Source: Pelosinus fermentans JBW45 (GTDB lineage: Bacteria > Bacillota > Negativicutes > DSM-13327). Taken from it: a stretch of DNA of 64,000 nucleotides. Under the pieces are notes generated by a model, which saw only the letters and a list, made by a program, of their open reading frames with translations, was not told the origin of the DNA and made no database searches. Location of the stretch: contig NZ_CP010978.1 of NCBI RefSeq assembly GCF_000271665.2, forward strand, positions 2,696,501-2,760,500, in the 5' to 3' direction. Within the stretch, counting starts at the first letter, position 1. Every line of letters starts with the position of its first letter. The translations under genes and the position numbers were made by a program. Of the stretch, positions 54,840-64,000 are shown piece by piece.

Positions 54840-57046
54840 CCTACACCACCTAAATTAGGCATAGCCCGATGTACACTATATACATCTTTAACACGACGCA
54901 TCTTAGTCATAATATGCTCTAATTGATTTAAATTACTAATATTTAAGGTTAATGTAATAGAACCAATATTACTTTTTAGTACTTTAGCATTTACAGAGCT
55001 AACTTTAATTTTGCTTTCAGAAGTAACCAGAAGGATATCCGATAATAATTCAGAACGATCGACACCTGTAACCTCAATAATCACTTTATATAAATTACCA
55101 GCAGTTAAATCCCAACTCACTTCAATCATACGTTCATATTCCTCTGGCTGAACTAAAATATTGGTACAATCCGCACGATGTACCGATACTCCACGTCCCC
55201 TTGTAATATAACCGATGATGGGATCTCCTGGCAATGGATTACAACATTTGGCTAACCGCACCATTAAACCTGATTCACCTTCTACTAAAATACCATGTCC
55301 TGATTTATTAGTATTATTATGCGGTTTAAGTTTAGCTAATAATTTTGAAACATCAGAAGCTTCTTTAGTACTCCCTACTTCTTTTTTATAGGCTTCAATT
55401 AACTTTGTCATTATGCCATGAGTTGTTACACCACCATAGCCTAATGCCGCCATTAAATCCTCTTCTGTTTGTATGTTAAATTTCTTCCCAACTTCAGCTA
55501 ATCTTTCCCCTTTGGCTAGCTCACGCCAATCATACCCTATTTTTTTGCTCTCTTTTTCGAGCATTTCCCGACCCTTAATAATATTTTCTTCCCGTTTTTC
55601 CTTCTTGAACCACTGACGGATTTTATTCTTAGTATCGGAAGAGCCTACTATGTTGAGCCAATCCCAACTAGGCCCATTCCCTGTTTTACTTGTAACAATT
55701 TCCACAATATCTCCATTAGTTAATTTGGTTTCAAGTGGAATCATTTTACCATTAATACGAGCACCAACACAACGATTTCCTACACCAGTATGAATACGAT
55801 AAGCAAAATCAATAGGCGTGGAACCCGCCGGCAAATCAATTACATCTCCTTTAGGAGTAAAGACAAATACTTCATCCGAGAAGATATCCATTTTAACAGT
55901 TTCCATAAACTCATGGGGATCTCGCAAATCTTGCTGCCACTCAGAGAGTTGCCGAAGCCATGTCAATTTTTCATCAAAATCTTTATTAGCCCCTTTAGAC
56001 CCTTCCTTATAGCGCCAATGAGCCGCAATACCATATTCAGATGTACGGTGCATATCCATTGTACGAATTTGAATTTCCAGAGGCTGCCCTTCAGTACTAA
56101 TTACTGTAGTATGTAATGACTGATACATATTACTCTTTGGCATGGCAATATAGTCTTTAAACCTCAAGGGCAAAGGTTTCCACAGCGTATGTACAACACC
56201 TAAGGCTCCATAACAATCCTTAACCGTATCCACTAATATTCGAACAGCGGACAGATCGTAGATCTCACTAAGATCTTTATTCCCCTTCAGCATTTTTTTA
56301 TATATGCTATAAAAATGTTTAGGTCGCCCCTGGATATCGGCTTTAATTTCAACATCGTCTAAACGTGTTGATAAAATTTTGATTGCCTCATTAATCAATT
56401 GTTCTCGCTCACGACGTTTTTGTTTTACCTTTTCAACTAATTCATAATACTTTTCAGGCTCCAAATAGCGAAATGCGAGGTCTTCCAATTCCCATTTTAC
56501 ACTAGATATTCCTAGCCTATGAGCAAGAGGAGCAAAAATTTCGTGGGTCTCTTGAGAAATCCTGCGCTGCTTATGTTCCGGCATATGCTTAAGAGTTCGC
56601 ATGTTATGTAAGCGATCAGCCAATTTTATCAATACTACACGGATATCCTTCGCCATTGCCAAAAACATTTTACGAAAATTCTCTAACTGTTGTTCCTCTT
56701 TTGATTTATATTCAATTCGACTTAGTTTAGTTACCCCATCTACCAACATAGCAACTTCTTTGCCAAATAACTTTTCAAGTTCTTCCAAGGAAAAAGCTGT
56801 ATCTTCCACAACGTCATGCAATAAGGATGCGCTAATAGTCAGTGCATCAATTTGTAATTCAGCTAATATCTTAGCTACTCCTAGCGGGTGGCAAATATAT
56901 TCTTCGCCCGAAGCACGTGTTTGCCCTTTATGAGCATCAACAGCAAGCTCATAAGCTTGTTGAACAATTGCGATAGGAGCATCAATCTGGTAGGATTGTA
57001 TTTTTTTTATAATCTCTTTAATCGTATTCTGCCCTTCACAATCCAT
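54836..57046 (-). CDS. relA: Bifunctional (p)ppGpp synthetase/hydrolase RelA/SpoT
   Basis: A 736-residue Rel protein. The HD hydrolase domain contains '[11 protein letters not shown]' and '[12 protein letters not shown]', so hydrolysis should be active. The synthetase domain contains '[13 protein letters not shown]' and '[11 protein letters not shown]'. TGS ('[39 protein letters not shown]'), helical and ACT domains follow. It makes and breaks the alarmone on amino acid starvation. ATG 57046 has GAGGTG 5 bases upstream. Confidence 0.95.
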   Translation of the reverse strand: MDCEGQNTIKEIIKKIQSYQIDAPIAIVQQAYELAVDAHKGQTRASGEEYICHPLGVAKILAELQIDALTISASLLHDVVEDTAFSLEELEKLFGKEVAMLVDGVTKLSRIEYKSKEEQQLENFRKMFLAMAKDIRVVLIKLADRLHNMRTLKHMPEHKQRRISQETHEIFAPLAHRLGISSVKWELEDLAFRYLEPEKYYELVEKVKQKRREREQLINEAIKILSTRLDDVEIKADIQGRPKHFYSIYKKMLKGNKDLSEIYDLSAVRILVDTVKDCYGALGVVHTLWKPLPLRFKDYIAMPKSNMYQSLHTTVISTEGQPLEIQIRTMDMHRTSEYGIAAHWRYKEGSKGANKDFDEKLTWLRQLSEWQQDLRDPHEFMETVKMDIFSDEVFVFTPKGDVIDLPAGSTPIDFAYRIHTGVGNRCVGARINGKMIPLETKLTNGDIVEIVTSKTGNGPSWDWLNIVGSSDTKNKIRQWFKKEKREENIIKGREMLEKESKKIGYDWRELAKGERLAEVGKKFNIQTEEDLMAALGYGGVTTHGIMTKLIEAYKKEVGSTKEASDVSKLLAKLKPHNNTNKSGHGILVEGESGLMVRLAKCCNPLPGDPIIGYITRGRGVSVHRADCTNILVQPEEYERMIEVSWDLTAGNLYKVIIEVTGVDRSELLSDILLVTSESKIKVSSVNAKVLKSNIGSITLTLNISNLNQLEHIMTKMRRVKDVYSVHRAMPNLGGVG

Positions 57047-57074
57047 ATGCACACCTCAATACACTATATTCTTT

Positions 57075-57587
57075 CTAATATTTCAACAATGACATAATAT
57101 TATAATTTGTTAGATTTTTGCGTCCTTCAAGATAAGACAACTCAATTAGAAAAACAAGACCCGCAACGACTCCTCCTAAAGCTTCAACCATAGCAATCGT
57201 AGCTTGTACCGTACCGCCAGTAGCCAGCAGATCATCAACAATTAATACACTTTGACCTGGAATAATCGCATCTTTATGTATTTCCAAAGAGTCTTTACCA
57301 TACTCTAAATTATATTCATGCTTTAGTGTTTCAGCAGGTAATTTACCTGGCTTACGCACTGGTACAAAACCAGCTTCTAAGGCATAGGCAACGGGAGCGC
57401 CAATAACAAATCCTCGCGCTTCAGGCCCTACCACCAACTCGATACCTTGCCCTTTAAATGGCTTAGTTAAAGCATCTATCGCTTGGTGAAAACGCTTTCC
57501 ATCTTTCAGCAATGTAGTAATATCTTTAAACCGAATACCCGCCTCTGGAAAATCAGCTACCACCCTAATATTTTCTTTAAAATCCAT
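57075..57587 (-). CDS. apt: Adenine phosphoribosyltransferase
   Basis: A 170-residue PRTase: '[19 protein letters not shown]', '[32 protein letters not shown]', and the PRPP loop '[19 protein letters not shown]'. It salvages adenine to AMP. It stands between recJ and relA, as in Bacillus. Confidence 0.96.
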   Translation of the reverse strand: MDFKENIRVVADFPEAGIRFKDITTLLKDGKRFHQAIDALTKPFKGQGIELVVGPEARGFVIGAPVAYALEAGFVPVRKPGKLPAETLKHEYNLEYGKDSLEIHKDAIIPGQSVLIVDDLLATGGTVQATIAMVEALGGVVAGLVFLIELSYLEGRKNLTNYNIMSLLKY

Positions 57588-57668
57588 GAAATGAACCTCC
57601 TATATATTCTAAATTAACTTATATTATTAACCTTTTAACCGTGAATCATTATATCCTTATTAATCTGC

Positions 57669-60296
57669 TTAAACATGATTACCTTTCATTTCTTGCAGCA
57701 GAGCAGTACTTGATACATTCATTATCTTTTCTGCAAATTTTGCAAACTCATCTTTTAGTAATATGCCTTCTCTAAACGTTTTAGATTGCTCAATCTCTAA
57801 CTTTTCTTTTGGAGCAGGCAAGACCACTATTTTTCTCTTGTTCCCTGATAATTCATGAGTTACTAATTTTAAGTCTTCAAATATTTTAATAGCAATCGCA
57901 ACGGATGATTCACAAATAATAGTTTGATACTTGCTTCGTACTAGCTCGACAACTTGAAGATCTGTTACAAAAGTCTCTGCATACTTCTTAAGCACCAAAT
58001 AGATTTGACCTATTACGATACGTTCTGGTCTGAGTTCTTGCAATAAAGAAAGGTTGTCCTTTAAATCTTTTTGATTAAATAACAAATGGATATCATTTGC
58101 CTTATTACGCCCTACCAAATTACATTGCTGAATCAAACTTTGCATATTAAGAGGTACATCATAGACCACGATATGTCGAATATCATTTATTGCAATATAT
58201 TTTTTCCCTAATAGAGTCGTACATAGTACTGTAAATTGATCTTCTTTAAACCATGCTTCAACTTTATTCCTCCAGGTCTCATCCAATCTTGAATGATAAA
58301 AACCAATTCGCTCTTTATATTTCGACAAAGACTTTCGTATTCCTTGTGCCAGTTCGAATGCAGCCTGAGGAGTATTGACGAAAATTAAGATTTTCTCTTG
58401 TGTTTTTATTAAATTTAATAGATATGTGATTTTATCATCAATATTTCGAGAATCTTTTAATACCCAAGTGATCTGCTCGCCCAAATCATTTCCAAGGCTA
58501 ATTATACTTTCATCAGCATAACAATCCTCTAAACAACCGAATTGCTGATCCCTTTGTCCATATAATGAATATAACCTTTCCACTTCTGTTATTTCCTTTT
58601 TTCGAATATCATAAGCACGCAATTGAATTTTTTGCTGTCCTTGCCACTCGTTGATTTCAGGGAAAAATGCCATCTCTATTTTTTCTTTGATCTGTATTTT
58701 TTCCGCCAGTTCACCCATCTGCCAAGCAACGACATCATTTGTAATATTCTTTTGCTTAACTTTAAGTTTTAAATGACGAGCTTCTTGTCCAAGAGTTCGT
58801 ACCTGCTCTACTTCTATATCCTCACACGCAAAGACTGGGCTGCGATTTCCCATGCCATATGGTTCAAGGCAACCTAATTGTTCTAAAAATCCTTTATTTA
58901 TTTCATTTAAGGAAAGTAATGAGTCAATTGTAAGTACGGGTATATAATCAGCTGGTGTTAGCTTAGTATCTGCAATATGATTCAACCGAGTTTTTAATTC
59001 CTCAATCTTTTCAGGCAAAACACTAAAACCAGCAGCTTGACGATGACCACCAAATTGAAGCAATATATCAGAACATTGGTTCAAAGCATCATATATATCA
59101 AAGGCAGGGATACTGCGGCAGGAAGCTTTACCGATCCCGTCCCGTATACTAATCATAAAGACAGGACGAAAATATTTTTCAACTAACCGTGATGCCACAA
59201 TGCCGATAACCCCAGGGTGCCAGTCTTCACCAACAACAACTAACACACTAGCCATATTCAAATCCAGCTCATTTACAACACCTTCTGCAGCCGCTTGAAT
59301 ATCCTTCTCTACTGTTTGGCGCTGAATATTCTCACATTCTAAATAAGTTGCCAACTCTCTTGCTCTTTCTGTATTATCAGTGATTAACAACTCAACACCA
59401 TAGTCAGCTCTACTAATGCGACCAGCAGCGTTAAGGCGTGGAGCAATTGCAAAGCCAATTTTACCTGCATCAATCTTATCGGGATCCACTCTGCAGACCT
59501 CAATTAATTCTTTTAAGCCTATATTCTCAGTATGGACAATTTCACCTAAGCCTAGCTTTACTAAAATACGATTTTCACTAGTTAAGGGAACAATATCTGC
59601 TACTGTACCAATTGCAACGATATCAAGGTATTTCAAAAATTTATCATCATGTCCATAATAGTAGCGTGATAACGCTTGGGCTAATTTAAATGCTACGCCA
59701 ACTCCAGCTAAGTTCTTTTCAGGATAAGGACAGTCTTTTTGCTTGGGATTAATAATGGCGTAAGCTAAGGGCAAAACTTCAGGCGGCTGATGGTGATCTG
59801 TAATAATAATATCCATTTGATGTGCAATTGCATTTACTTCTTCAACAGCACTTATACCACAATCAACTGTAATCAGAAGGTTTGTACCTGAATGAATTAA
59901 AGTTGCTAGAGCGGTACTATTTAGACCATAGCCTTCACTTTGCCTTTCAGGTATATAATACTCAATAGCTCCACCTAACTCCTTAATTACTTTATATAAT
60001 AGTGCACTTGATGTTATACCATCAACATCATAGTCGCCATATACAATTATCTTTTGTTTATGTGTGATTGCCTCTGCAATACGGGCAACAGCCTTCTCCA
60101 TACCTTTTAACAAATAAGGATCAGCTAGCTTTTCGATTCCGCCAGATAAGAAATCGTTAGCAGTATCCGTATCTACTATACCACGATTAATTAGAACTTG
60201 AGCAATTATATCTGATATTCCCAATGTGTTACTTAATTCTTGTCTTAGATTCTTATTTTTTGGCATGACCTGCCATAACGGTTTTACTTTTGGCAT
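57669..60296 (-). CDS. recJ: Single-stranded-DNA exonuclease RecJ with a long C-terminal half
   Basis: An 875-residue protein. Residues 80-470 are a standard RecJ core: DHH phosphoesterase motifs 'YGDYDVDGITSSALL' (88-93 core), 'ITDHHQPPEVLP' (167-169), 'GGHRQAAGFSV' (DHHA1), then an OB domain ('YGMGNRSPVFA ... VAWQMGE'). The last 300 residues exceed the E. coli enzyme (577) and are nearer Firmicute RecJ (about 790). They include 'EKILIFVNTPQAAFELAQGI', 'IGFYHSRLDETWRNKVEAWFKEDQFTVLCTT' and 'IRHIVVYDVPLNMQSLIQQCNLVGRN', which resemble helicase C-terminal motifs IV-VI. No Walker A is visible. It degrades ssDNA 5' to 3' in repair. Confidence 0.94.
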   Translation of the reverse strand: MPKVKPLWQVMPKNKNLRQELSNTLGISDIIAQVLINRGIVDTDTANDFLSGGIEKLADPYLLKGMEKAVARIAEAITHKQKIIVYGDYDVDGITSSALLYKVIKELGGAIEYYIPERQSEGYGLNSTALATLIHSGTNLLITVDCGISAVEEVNAIAHQMDIIITDHHQPPEVLPLAYAIINPKQKDCPYPEKNLAGVGVAFKLAQALSRYYYGHDDKFLKYLDIVAIGTVADIVPLTSENRILVKLGLGEIVHTENIGLKELIEVCRVDPDKIDAGKIGFAIAPRLNAAGRISRADYGVELLITDNTERARELATYLECENIQRQTVEKDIQAAAEGVVNELDLNMASVLVVVGEDWHPGVIGIVASRLVEKYFRPVFMISIRDGIGKASCRSIPAFDIYDALNQCSDILLQFGGHRQAAGFSVLPEKIEELKTRLNHIADTKLTPADYIPVLTIDSLLSLNEINKGFLEQLGCLEPYGMGNRSPVFACEDIEVEQVRTLGQEARHLKLKVKQKNITNDVVAWQMGELAEKIQIKEKIEMAFFPEINEWQGQQKIQLRAYDIRKKEITEVERLYSLYGQRDQQFGCLEDCYADESIISLGNDLGEQITWVLKDSRNIDDKITYLLNLIKTQEKILIFVNTPQAAFELAQGIRKSLSKYKERIGFYHSRLDETWRNKVEAWFKEDQFTVLCTTLLGKKYIAINDIRHIVVYDVPLNMQSLIQQCNLVGRNKANDIHLLFNQKDLKDNLSLLQELRPERIVIGQIYLVLKKYAETFVTDLQVVELVRSKYQTIICESSVAIAIKIFEDLKLVTHELSGNKRKIVVLPAPKEKLEIEQSKTFREGILLKDEFAKFAEKIMNVSSTALLQEMKGNHV

Positions 60297-60462
60297 ACAG
60301 CCTCCATTTTGTCTAGAACATAATATCCAATATGAGGATATTATGCAAAATAATCCAAGTATTTAGCTTAAAGAAATTTATTCTACCAATGATCTCATGT
60401 ATTAAATTTCCTTCGACTTTATAATATTCTTGATGTAAGTATGATAATCCTCTTAAAATTCA

Positions 60463-60498
60463 CAAAAAAAAAGTGTAAAAAAGGTTTTTACACTCTTC
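60463..60498 (-). terminator. Terminator after the DUF456 gene
   Basis: GAGTGTAAAAA and TTTTTACACT form the stem and the minus strand continues into nine T's. It lies between the DUF456 gene and recJ, which must then have its own promoter in 60297-60460. Confidence 0.85.
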
Positions 60499-60569
60499 TA
60501 ACATGTCCATTTCTTACAAATTTTCAACTACAGGTATTTGGACTTATTGCTTATTCTAAACTTATATCC

Positions 60570-61043
60570 CTATACGTATAGTAGGTACTTGCATATAATC
60601 GTAATCATGATTATCCCGCATATAAAACGTAATACTGCCAATATCATTAACCTTACTAATATTTTGCTGATACATTCTACATAGGGTACTAAAGCCTTAC
60701 CCACTACTAATTCCCATATTGTAAGACCTATTAAGGAACCCAATAAGGCATCAGCGACAATAATTCCCGCTAAATTACATACAGGAGTATTCACACTATA
60801 TGTTTTTGAAACATTATATCCCCGTGTCAGATAGTTTCTGAGCCCCCTCATCCCAATTTCTGCAACGATTGCTAAAGACGCTAATACAATTATGATCCAT
60901 GAAGGTAATGTGCTAAATCCAATTATCGACGCATAAATGCAAGCGGCAGCTAAAATAATGATTGTCCCATAGAAATTAGGAGCTAATGTACATAACTGTC
61001 CTATAAACATGATTAATAATATACTACTTTTTACTATCACCAT
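60570..61043 (-). CDS. DUF456 family membrane protein
   Basis: A 157-residue protein with about four membrane segments. The 'GTIIILAAACIYASIIGFSTLPSWIIIVLASLAIVAEIGMRGLRNYLTRGYNV' layout matches the DUF456 family, and a Gly/Ala-rich 'LAGIIVADALLGSLIGLTIWELVVG' follows. The ATG at 61043 sits after AAAGGG; a GTG at 61058 is less likely. It lies 35 bases downstream of the YkvI-like gene and is probably co-transcribed with it. Function unknown. Confidence 0.75.
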   Translation of the reverse strand: MVIVKSSILLIMFIGQLCTLAPNFYGTIIILAAACIYASIIGFSTLPSWIIIVLASLAIVAEIGMRGLRNYLTRGYNVSKTYSVNTPVCNLAGIIVADALLGSLIGLTIWELVVGKALVPYVECISKILVRLMILAVLRFICGIIMITIICKYLLYV

Positions 61044-61077
61044 GAATCCCTTTCTCACCTAACCATAGTTACTATCA

Positions 61078-62094
61078 TTATTGCTGATTTTCCCTATATT
61101 TATGTACTAAATAAGCAGTATAAATAATAAATACTATCATTATGAAACCTGAATAACTCATAATCCATAATATCGTTGTAAAACGCATGCAACTTACTAA
61201 ATATATAATAATTCCTGCCACTGTTAGCGCAGGTAAAAAAGATATTTGTATAATACTACTAACTTGTCTAGCATTAACCAGCATAGCTGGAACCATAGTA
61301 TTGGTAAAAGTACAAAATAAAATGATGTTAAAAGTAAATACCATAGCAGCGCCGCCTACTTGACTAACAATACCTGCTAATGCCAATGGACCAGAAATAT
61401 TAGCAACTAATACTAGATAGGCAATCAGTATCGTAAATACGCCCTCAACAGACTTTGCCAATAGAATCAAACAAATGGCTATGTAACCTTTTTGTGATAA
61501 ATATGCTCCCATTTCAACAACTAAGATAGACCACATTCCGCCAACATTATAGCCTAATAACCCTAAAACAAGCTGCCAATTAACACTACTGAACCTCGGC
61601 ATAACAATATCGAGTTTAAAATCAAAAAGAAATAATAAAATGAGCAACAAGGGAACTAATAATAAGCCAATATAATTAGATAGTATTAACAAACAACGAC
61701 CATAGCCAGCCGCTAATACTGAGAATAATAGTAAACAAATGAAACTTGCGACAAGAGGAGAAATACCCGTCAAAATATGTAAGACTTGGGCGGCATAATA
61801 ACCACCTGTTAAAGCACTTGCAGGAATGCATACAGATAATATTACAAATGCCAATATTCTTTTTCCCTGCAATCCATATAACTCTTTCATAACAACAACT
61901 AATTCTTCCCCAGTCTTAACACCGATCCAAACCAGTATAGTAGAAAGTAGCAAGCCAAATATAATAAAGATATATAACGTACTAACATACACTTCTTTAT
62001 TGCCTAATATACTCGCCAAATCGGGTATAACAGCAACGTGATCCCCTGCAATATGCAATATCGCTAAACAACATATTGGTAATATCATCCACAT
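61078..62094 (-). CDS. YkvI-like membrane transporter
   Basis: A 338-residue protein with about ten membrane segments and an APC/LeuT-like pattern. 'FGLLLSTILVWIGVKTGEELVVVMKELYG', 'SVCIPASALTGGYYAAQVL' and 'NVGGMWSILVVEMGAYLSQKG' resemble the YkvI family of Firmicutes. No substrate is known. The ribosome site GGTGGTG is good. It lies after the secF terminator, oriented with recJ. Confidence 0.65.
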   Translation of the reverse strand: MWMILPICCLAILHIAGDHVAVIPDLASILGNKEVYVSTLYIFIIFGLLLSTILVWIGVKTGEELVVVMKELYGLQGKRILAFVILSVCIPASALTGGYYAAQVLHILTGISPLVASFICLLLFSVLAAGYGRCLLILSNYIGLLLVPLLLILLFLFDFKLDIVMPRFSSVNWQLVLGLLGYNVGGMWSILVVEMGAYLSQKGYIAICLILLAKSVEGVFTILIAYLVLVANISGPLALAGIVSQVGGAAMVFTFNIILFCTFTNTMVPAMLVNARQVSSIIQISFLPALTVAGIIIYLVSCMRFTTILWIMSYSGFIMIVFIIYTAYLVHKYRENQQ

Positions 62095-62146
62095 AGATTC
62101 ACCACCTCTGTGCTTATATGATATTAGATTGCTTTACTAAGGGTGA

Positions 62147-62189
62147 ATAAAAAAGGTTATTGCCAAGATCTCCTGGCAATAACCTACTT
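62147..62189 (-). terminator. Terminator after secF
   Basis: AGGTTATTGCCA and TGGCAATAACCT form a perfect 12-pair stem with an 8-base loop, followed by TTTTTATTC on the minus strand, about 20 bases beyond secF. Confidence 0.92.
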
Positions 62190-62204
62190 AAATACGACTC
62201 TATT

Positions 62205-63113
62205 CTATTTTGAACCACCAGTTTTTAACACAGCTCTTTTACGTTCATCATACTCTTTCCAAGTAACCCAAATTGGGCTGGCATTGAAAATAGCTGAGTA
62301 AGCACCACTGAGAAAACCGATTAACATTGCTAGTGAGAAATTCTTTGTTGACTCGCCACCAAAGAAATGTAATGATCCACAAGCAAATAACACTGTCAGT
62401 AAAGTATAAATAGTACGTGTAAATGTTTGTCCTATGCTGCGGTTAACTAGATCTTGGAATGACTCTGTCTTACGATGTGTTTTTAAATTTTCTCTGATCC
62501 GATCAAAAACAACAATCGCCTCATTCATTGAGTATCCAATAACGGTTAAAATCGCTGCAACAAAAGATGAATCCATCTCGATGTGGAATAAGGAGAAAAT
62601 ACCTAGGACAATCAATACATCATGCAATATAGCTAAAATCGCTGAAACTGCGATTTTATACTCAAAACGATAGGAGATATAAGCAATTAATAAAGCACAA
62701 ACTACCGCTAAATTGAGTAGTGCTTGCTGCGTTAGCTCAGATCCCATAACAGCACCGACTTTTTCACTACGCAGAACTTCAAATGCTCCTAAACGTTTCT
62801 CCATATCTGTAAATAATATTTGGCTTTCATCATTAGACAAAACATGGGTTCTAATAAATAAATTATTTGATGTCTCCGCCTGATCCGTTGAAACTAACTG
62901 TATTACACTATTTTCTAGACGATGATCAACCAGCACTTCACGAACTTGAGCGACTGTCACTGGAGAAGCAAATTTCAAATCCAAAATCGTTCCGCCAGTA
63001 AAATCAATTCCTAAATTAAATCCCTGTAATGCCATGGAGATTAAACCAGGAATTAGGACAATTAAAGATAATGCAAACCACCAATACCGTTTTCCAATAA
63101 TATCAAATTTCAT
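62205..63113 (-). CDS. secF: Protein translocase subunit SecF
   Basis: A 302-residue RND-type membrane protein with six membrane segments. 'GFNLGIDFTGGTILDLKF' is the conserved periplasmic-entry motif, and 'AILTVIGYSMNEAIVVFDRIRENL' and 'RSIGQTFTRTIYTLLTVLFACGSL' the core helices. With SecD it uses the proton motive force to aid late steps of Sec export. Here secD and secF are separate genes, unlike the fused secDF of Bacillus. Confidence 0.96.
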   Translation of the reverse strand: MKFDIIGKRYWWFALSLIVLIPGLISMALQGFNLGIDFTGGTILDLKFASPVTVAQVREVLVDHRLENSVIQLVSTDQAETSNNLFIRTHVLSNDESQILFTDMEKRLGAFEVLRSEKVGAVMGSELTQQALLNLAVVCALLIAYISYRFEYKIAVSAILAILHDVLIVLGIFSLFHIEMDSSFVAAILTVIGYSMNEAIVVFDRIRENLKTHRKTESFQDLVNRSIGQTFTRTIYTLLTVLFACGSLHFFGGESTKNFSLAMLIGFLSGAYSAIFNASPIWVTWKEYDERKRAVLKTGGSK

Positions 63114-63126
63114 TTTTAATCACCCC

Positions 63127-64000
63127 TTACGCACCAAAGTATTTGCCATTTTTAGTCACATTGGACTGCATTAACATCCTCAGTAAATAACGACTTACTG
63201 TAATAGCCGTAAACATACTGAGAATTACTCCAAGTCCAAGCGTTATAGCAAAGCCTTTGATTGGGCCCGTTCCCAGGATAAATAATACTGTAGCAGTAAT
63301 CATAATGGACACATTTGAATCTAAGATTGTATTGAAAGCTCTTGAAAAACCAGCATCAAGAGCAGCTCTTAATGTTTTACCACTGCGATATTCTTCTTTA
63401 AATCTTTCAAATATTAATACATTCGCATCCACAGCAACCCCCATGGATAAAATAATACCAGCAATACCTGGCAATGTCATAGTTGCTTGGAGCATTTTTA
63501 AAGAGCCCACCAAAAGTAACACATAAACCAAAAGTGCAATCGTAGCAACAAAACCTGACAAACGATAAAACCCTAGCATAAATATTACGATTAAAGCAAT
63601 ACCAATGCTAAATGCTTTCTCACTCTTTTCCTTAGAATCTTGACCAAGTGTCGGTCCTACTGTTCTCATTTCCATAACATCTACTTTTACTGGAAGTGAG
63701 CCTGACCTTAATAAAATAGCTAAATTCTGCGCTTCTTCAATTGATCGGCTGCCTGTAATAACGGCTTTCCCATTAGGAATCGGCTCATTTACGACGGGAC
63801 TCGTAAGCACTTGCTTATCAAGTAAGATACTAATATGTTTACCAACATTCTTAGTAGTTAGATCAGCAAAAAGCTTACCACCTTGATCAGAAAATTCCAA
63901 GGCAACTACACTGTTTTTATTTTGTCCCATTTCAGCCTTAGCATCTTTTAAATCTTTACCTGTCATAACAGTAATGCCACTTTCGTCCTGAAATTCTAGC
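63127..64000 (-). CDS. secD: Protein translocase subunit SecD (C-terminal part; cut by window edge)
   Basis: The frame is open to the right edge and carries about 290 residues. The N-terminal part here is the end of the P1 domain ('ALEFSDQGGKLFADLTTKNVGKHISILLDKQVLTSPVV', 'IEEAQNLAILLRSGSLPV'). It is followed by six membrane segments with 'LPGIAGIILSMGVAVDANVLIFERFKEE' and 'AFNTILDSNVSIMITATVLFILG'. An internal ATG at 63966 is not the true start. It is 13 bases upstream of secF, as expected for a secD-secF operon. Confidence 0.95.
   Translation of the reverse strand, partial: LEFQDESGITVMTGKDLKDAKAEMGQNKNSVVALEFSDQGGKLFADLTTKNVGKHISILLDKQVLTSPVVNEPIPNGKAVITGSRSIEEAQNLAILLRSGSLPVKVDVMEMRTVGPTLGQDSKEKSEKAFSIGIALIVIFMLGFYRLSGFVATIALLVYVLLLVGSLKMLQATMTLPGIAGIILSMGVAVDANVLIFERFKEEYRSGKTLRAALDAGFSRAFNTILDSNVSIMITATVLFILGTGPIKGFAITLGLGVILSMFTAITVSRYLLRMLMQSNVTKNGKYFGA

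Noticed and set aside
13990-58330. Further TGTCGAA heptamers (for example near 13998, 34638, 41858, 58172 and 58321)
   Set aside because: They lie inside coding sequences and their number fits chance expectation, so they are not called 0A boxes.
1-64000. CRISPR arrays, tRNA or rRNA genes, prophage, toxin-antitoxin or defence islands
   Set aside because: I saw no regularly spaced repeats, no tRNA-like cloverleaf blocks, no phage structural genes and no recognisable defence proteins. The only mobile element found is the IS3-family copy.

Overview
The window is an AT-rich (roughly 37-38 % GC by eye) stretch of a bacterial chromosome. Nearly every gene is on the minus strand, in long tight operons. 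It belongs to an endospore-forming member of the Bacillota. The evidence is a dense set of sporulation genes (spoVAC/spoVAD, spoIIAA-spoIIAB-sigF, dacF, spoIIM, spo0A, spoIVB, all eight spoIIIA genes) in an order that follows the Bacillus/Clostridium core map. Anaerobe-type families (CD1247-like, DUF4911, dodecin, pyrimidine-nucleoside phosphorylase) point to Clostridia or Negativicutes such as Pelosinus/Sporomusa relatives. That finer placement is inference; no rRNA or outer-membrane gene is present to settle it.

Layout, in + coordinates (transcription mostly runs right to left). 1-4.7 kb: start of spoVAD, spoVAC, a dodecin, a previously uncalled 54-residue membrane protein, the spoIIA operon with a very good sigma-H promoter, and dacF with a sigma-F-like promoter. 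4.7-5.7 kb: a gene graveyard, with a decayed pyrimidine-nucleoside phosphorylase and a second unidentified remnant where other spore-formers carry nucleoside-salvage genes. 5.7-11.2 kb: xerD, a small membrane protein, spoIIM, an ADP-ribose pyrophosphatase, spo0A (with a 0A box upstream) and spoIVB. 11.4-20.8 kb: one long operon, xseA-xseB-ispA-yuiD-dxs-tlyA-nadK-mnmM-argR-recN. 20.9-22.9 kb: asp23-amaP-DUF2273-nusB and a 45-residue glycine-rich membrane peptide. 23.0-28.2 kb: spoIIIAA-AH. 28.3-30.7 kb: a CD1247-like gene, then an IS3-family (IS150-group) insertion sequence on the + strand. 30.7-42.9 kb: efp, a Xaa-Pro peptidase, a class B PBP with an unusual start-codon hairpin, the DUF4911/TrhP/TrmR tRNA-modification group, mltG, DUF1292, ruvX, ireB, alaS, an AI-2E family exporter and a zinc-ribbon protein. 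42.9-48.6 kb: a PRC-barrel protein, mnmA, iscU, iscS, iscR, rarA and a + strand coiled-coil gene. 48.7-49.0 kb: a probable 6S RNA. 49.0-64 kb: aspS, hisS, fur, a second AI-2E exporter, an MBL hydrolase, dtd, relA, apt, recJ, DUF456, a YkvI-like transporter, secF and the 3' part of secD.

Functionally the window combines the entry circuit of sporulation (Spo0A, SigF and its switch, the SpoIIIA-SpoIIM-SpoIVB engulfment and signalling machinery, SpoVA) with housekeeping for isoprenoids, translation fidelity, tRNA wobble modification, Fe-S assembly, stringent response and recombination. The only clear mobile element is the IS. The only clear gene decay is at 4.7-5.7 kb. The best candidates for a second look are the hairpin that buries the PBP start codon, the 6S RNA gene, the IS sitting between the two arms of what looks like an old terminator, the RecJ with a helicase-like C-terminal half, and the repeated operator motifs in front of iscR. 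I did not find a convincing wholly new multi-gene system.
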